From positions 1 through 6,071 of the forward strand of contig JALFRH010000140.1 in NCBI GenBank assembly GCA_022785155.1: a DNA stretch of 6,071 bases, read 5' to 3'. Below the pieces are notes generated by a model that was given only the letters and a program-made list of their open reading frames with translations, ran no database searches and was not told the DNA's origin. Source of the DNA: Spirochaetales bacterium. GTDB taxonomy: Bacteria > Spirochaetota > Spirochaetia > Sphaerochaetales > Sphaerochaetaceae. The position numbers and the translations under genes are program-made. Shown piece by piece: positions 5,553-6,071 of the stretch (positions are counted from its first letter, which is position 1; every line of letters begins with the position of its first letter).

Positions 5553-6068
5553 ATGAAGGCTATTCTGCATTGTGATAGAAACTGGGGAATAGGAAAGAAG
5601 AATGATCTTATGTTCCGTCTTCCCAAGGATATGAAGTTCTTCCGTTCCACGACCCTTAATAAGACAGTGGTCATGGGCTCCAATACTCTTCTCTCTTTTC
5701 CTGAGGGAAAGCCTCTTCCGAAGAGAAACAACATCGTTCTTTGGCCAGGGGGAGATAAGGAAAGGGCGAAGAGGGATGGCTTCTTGATGGTGGAGTCCCT
5801 TCCTGAGCTATTTGCTCTCCTCTCCACGCTTCCTGAGGAAGATATCTTTATAATTGGCGGGGCCATGATGTATCACACCATGCTCCCTTATTGCAGTGAA
5901 GTATTGTTGACCAAAGTGGATGCTGATGGCGGTGCCGAGGCTTTCTTCGATAACCTTGATAGCCTTCCTTCCTGGAGGGAAGTGGCCTCCTCAGGGCCAA
6001 TTGATGATAATGGTTATACTATCCGTTTCACGACTTATAGAAACTCTTCTCCTCTCCCTTTGAAATAA
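5553..6068 (+). CDS. folA: dihydrofolate reductase
   Basis: This cytoplasmic enzyme reduces dihydrofolate, the by-product of ThyA, to tetrahydrofolate with NADPH. The 171 residues are near the usual 160-170. Motifs are in order: NWGIGKKNDLMFRLPKD (10-26) with the Met20-like loop and the catalytic Asp26, VVMGSNTLLSFP (39-50) for cofactor binding, KPLPKRNNIVL (53-63) with Arg58 matching the folate carboxylate-binding Arg, IIGGAMMY (100-107) with the cofactor-binding Gly-Gly, and LTKVDADGGAEAFF (119-132) with the conserved Thr120. The usual MGRxT Arg that contacts the NADPH 2'-phosphate is Ser43, so cofactor preference may differ; I recall similar MGS forms in anaerobes. Expression is expected from the thyA transcript. 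Only three bases follow the TAA, so an operon extension or a terminator downstream cannot be judged. Confidence 0.93.
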   Translation: MKAILHCDRNWGIGKKNDLMFRLPKDMKFFRSTTLNKTVVMGSNTLLSFPEGKPLPKRNNIVLWPGGDKERAKRDGFLMVESLPELFALLSTLPEEDIFIIGGAMMYHTMLPYCSEVLLTKVDADGGAEAFFDNLDSLPSWREVASSGPIDDNGYTIRFTTYRNSSPLPLK

Positions 6069-6071
6069 GAG

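Noticed and set aside
5492..5866. Minus-strand open frame across thyA and folA
   Set aside because: It lies opposite clear ThyA and DHFR coding sequence and shows no family resemblance.
1..6071. Mobile element, CRISPR array, tRNA, rRNA or riboswitch
   Set aside because: I found no transposase or integrase, no regularly spaced repeats, no cloverleaf or rRNA sequence, and intergenic gaps are too short (at most about 125 bases) for most riboswitches.

Overview
The window looks like chromosomal DNA from a Gram-negative-type, anaerobic bacterium. Spirochaetes of the Sphaerochaeta/Treponema kind, or uncultured gut relatives, fit best, but this is inference. An outer membrane exists because one gene encodes a signal peptide followed by a beta-barrel-like protein ending in Phe. 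Anaerobic life is suggested by an oxygen-sensitive radical SAM sulfatase maturase. The ThyA and DHFR are of a type I associate with Clostridia and other anaerobes. Arginine is written largely with AGA/AGG, and base composition is moderate. A Bacillota lineage with an outer membrane (Negativicutes) is the main alternative. All genes are on the + strand and tightly packed.

Layout. (1) 1-1736: the C-terminal part of an unrecognised protein, truncated by the window edge, overlaps by 4 bases a gene for a 419-residue predicted outer-membrane beta-barrel protein. A strong 13-bp hairpin at 1768-1798 closes this unit. (2) 1861-2982: an anaerobic sulfatase-maturating enzyme (anSME) with all three 4Fe-4S cluster motifs, standing alone with no sulfatase in view and almost no Shine-Dalgarno sequence. 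(3) 3041-4638: a perfect TATAAT box drives a two-gene unit with a 4-base gap: a calcineurin-like phosphoesterase with an altered metal site, then a ParB/sulfiredoxin-fold protein of unknown role. This unit ends in a hairpin that overlaps the stop codon. (4) 4662-6068: a TTGACA element precedes thyA, followed 8 bases later by folA.

How the genes work together. ThyA makes dTMP from dUMP and turns methylene-tetrahydrofolate into dihydrofolate; DHFR returns it to tetrahydrofolate, so the last two genes form a closed dTMP/folate cycle. The phosphoesterase and ParB-like protein are probably functional partners because of their coupling, but their substrate is unknown. The anSME would activate sulfatases encoded elsewhere, which fits a host-glycan or algal-polysaccharide degrader. 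The first two genes are probably envelope proteins. The least understood pieces are the barrel operon and the phosphoesterase/ParB-like pair. I see no mobile element, CRISPR array, tRNA or rRNA, and no gene-free stretch longer than about 125 bases.
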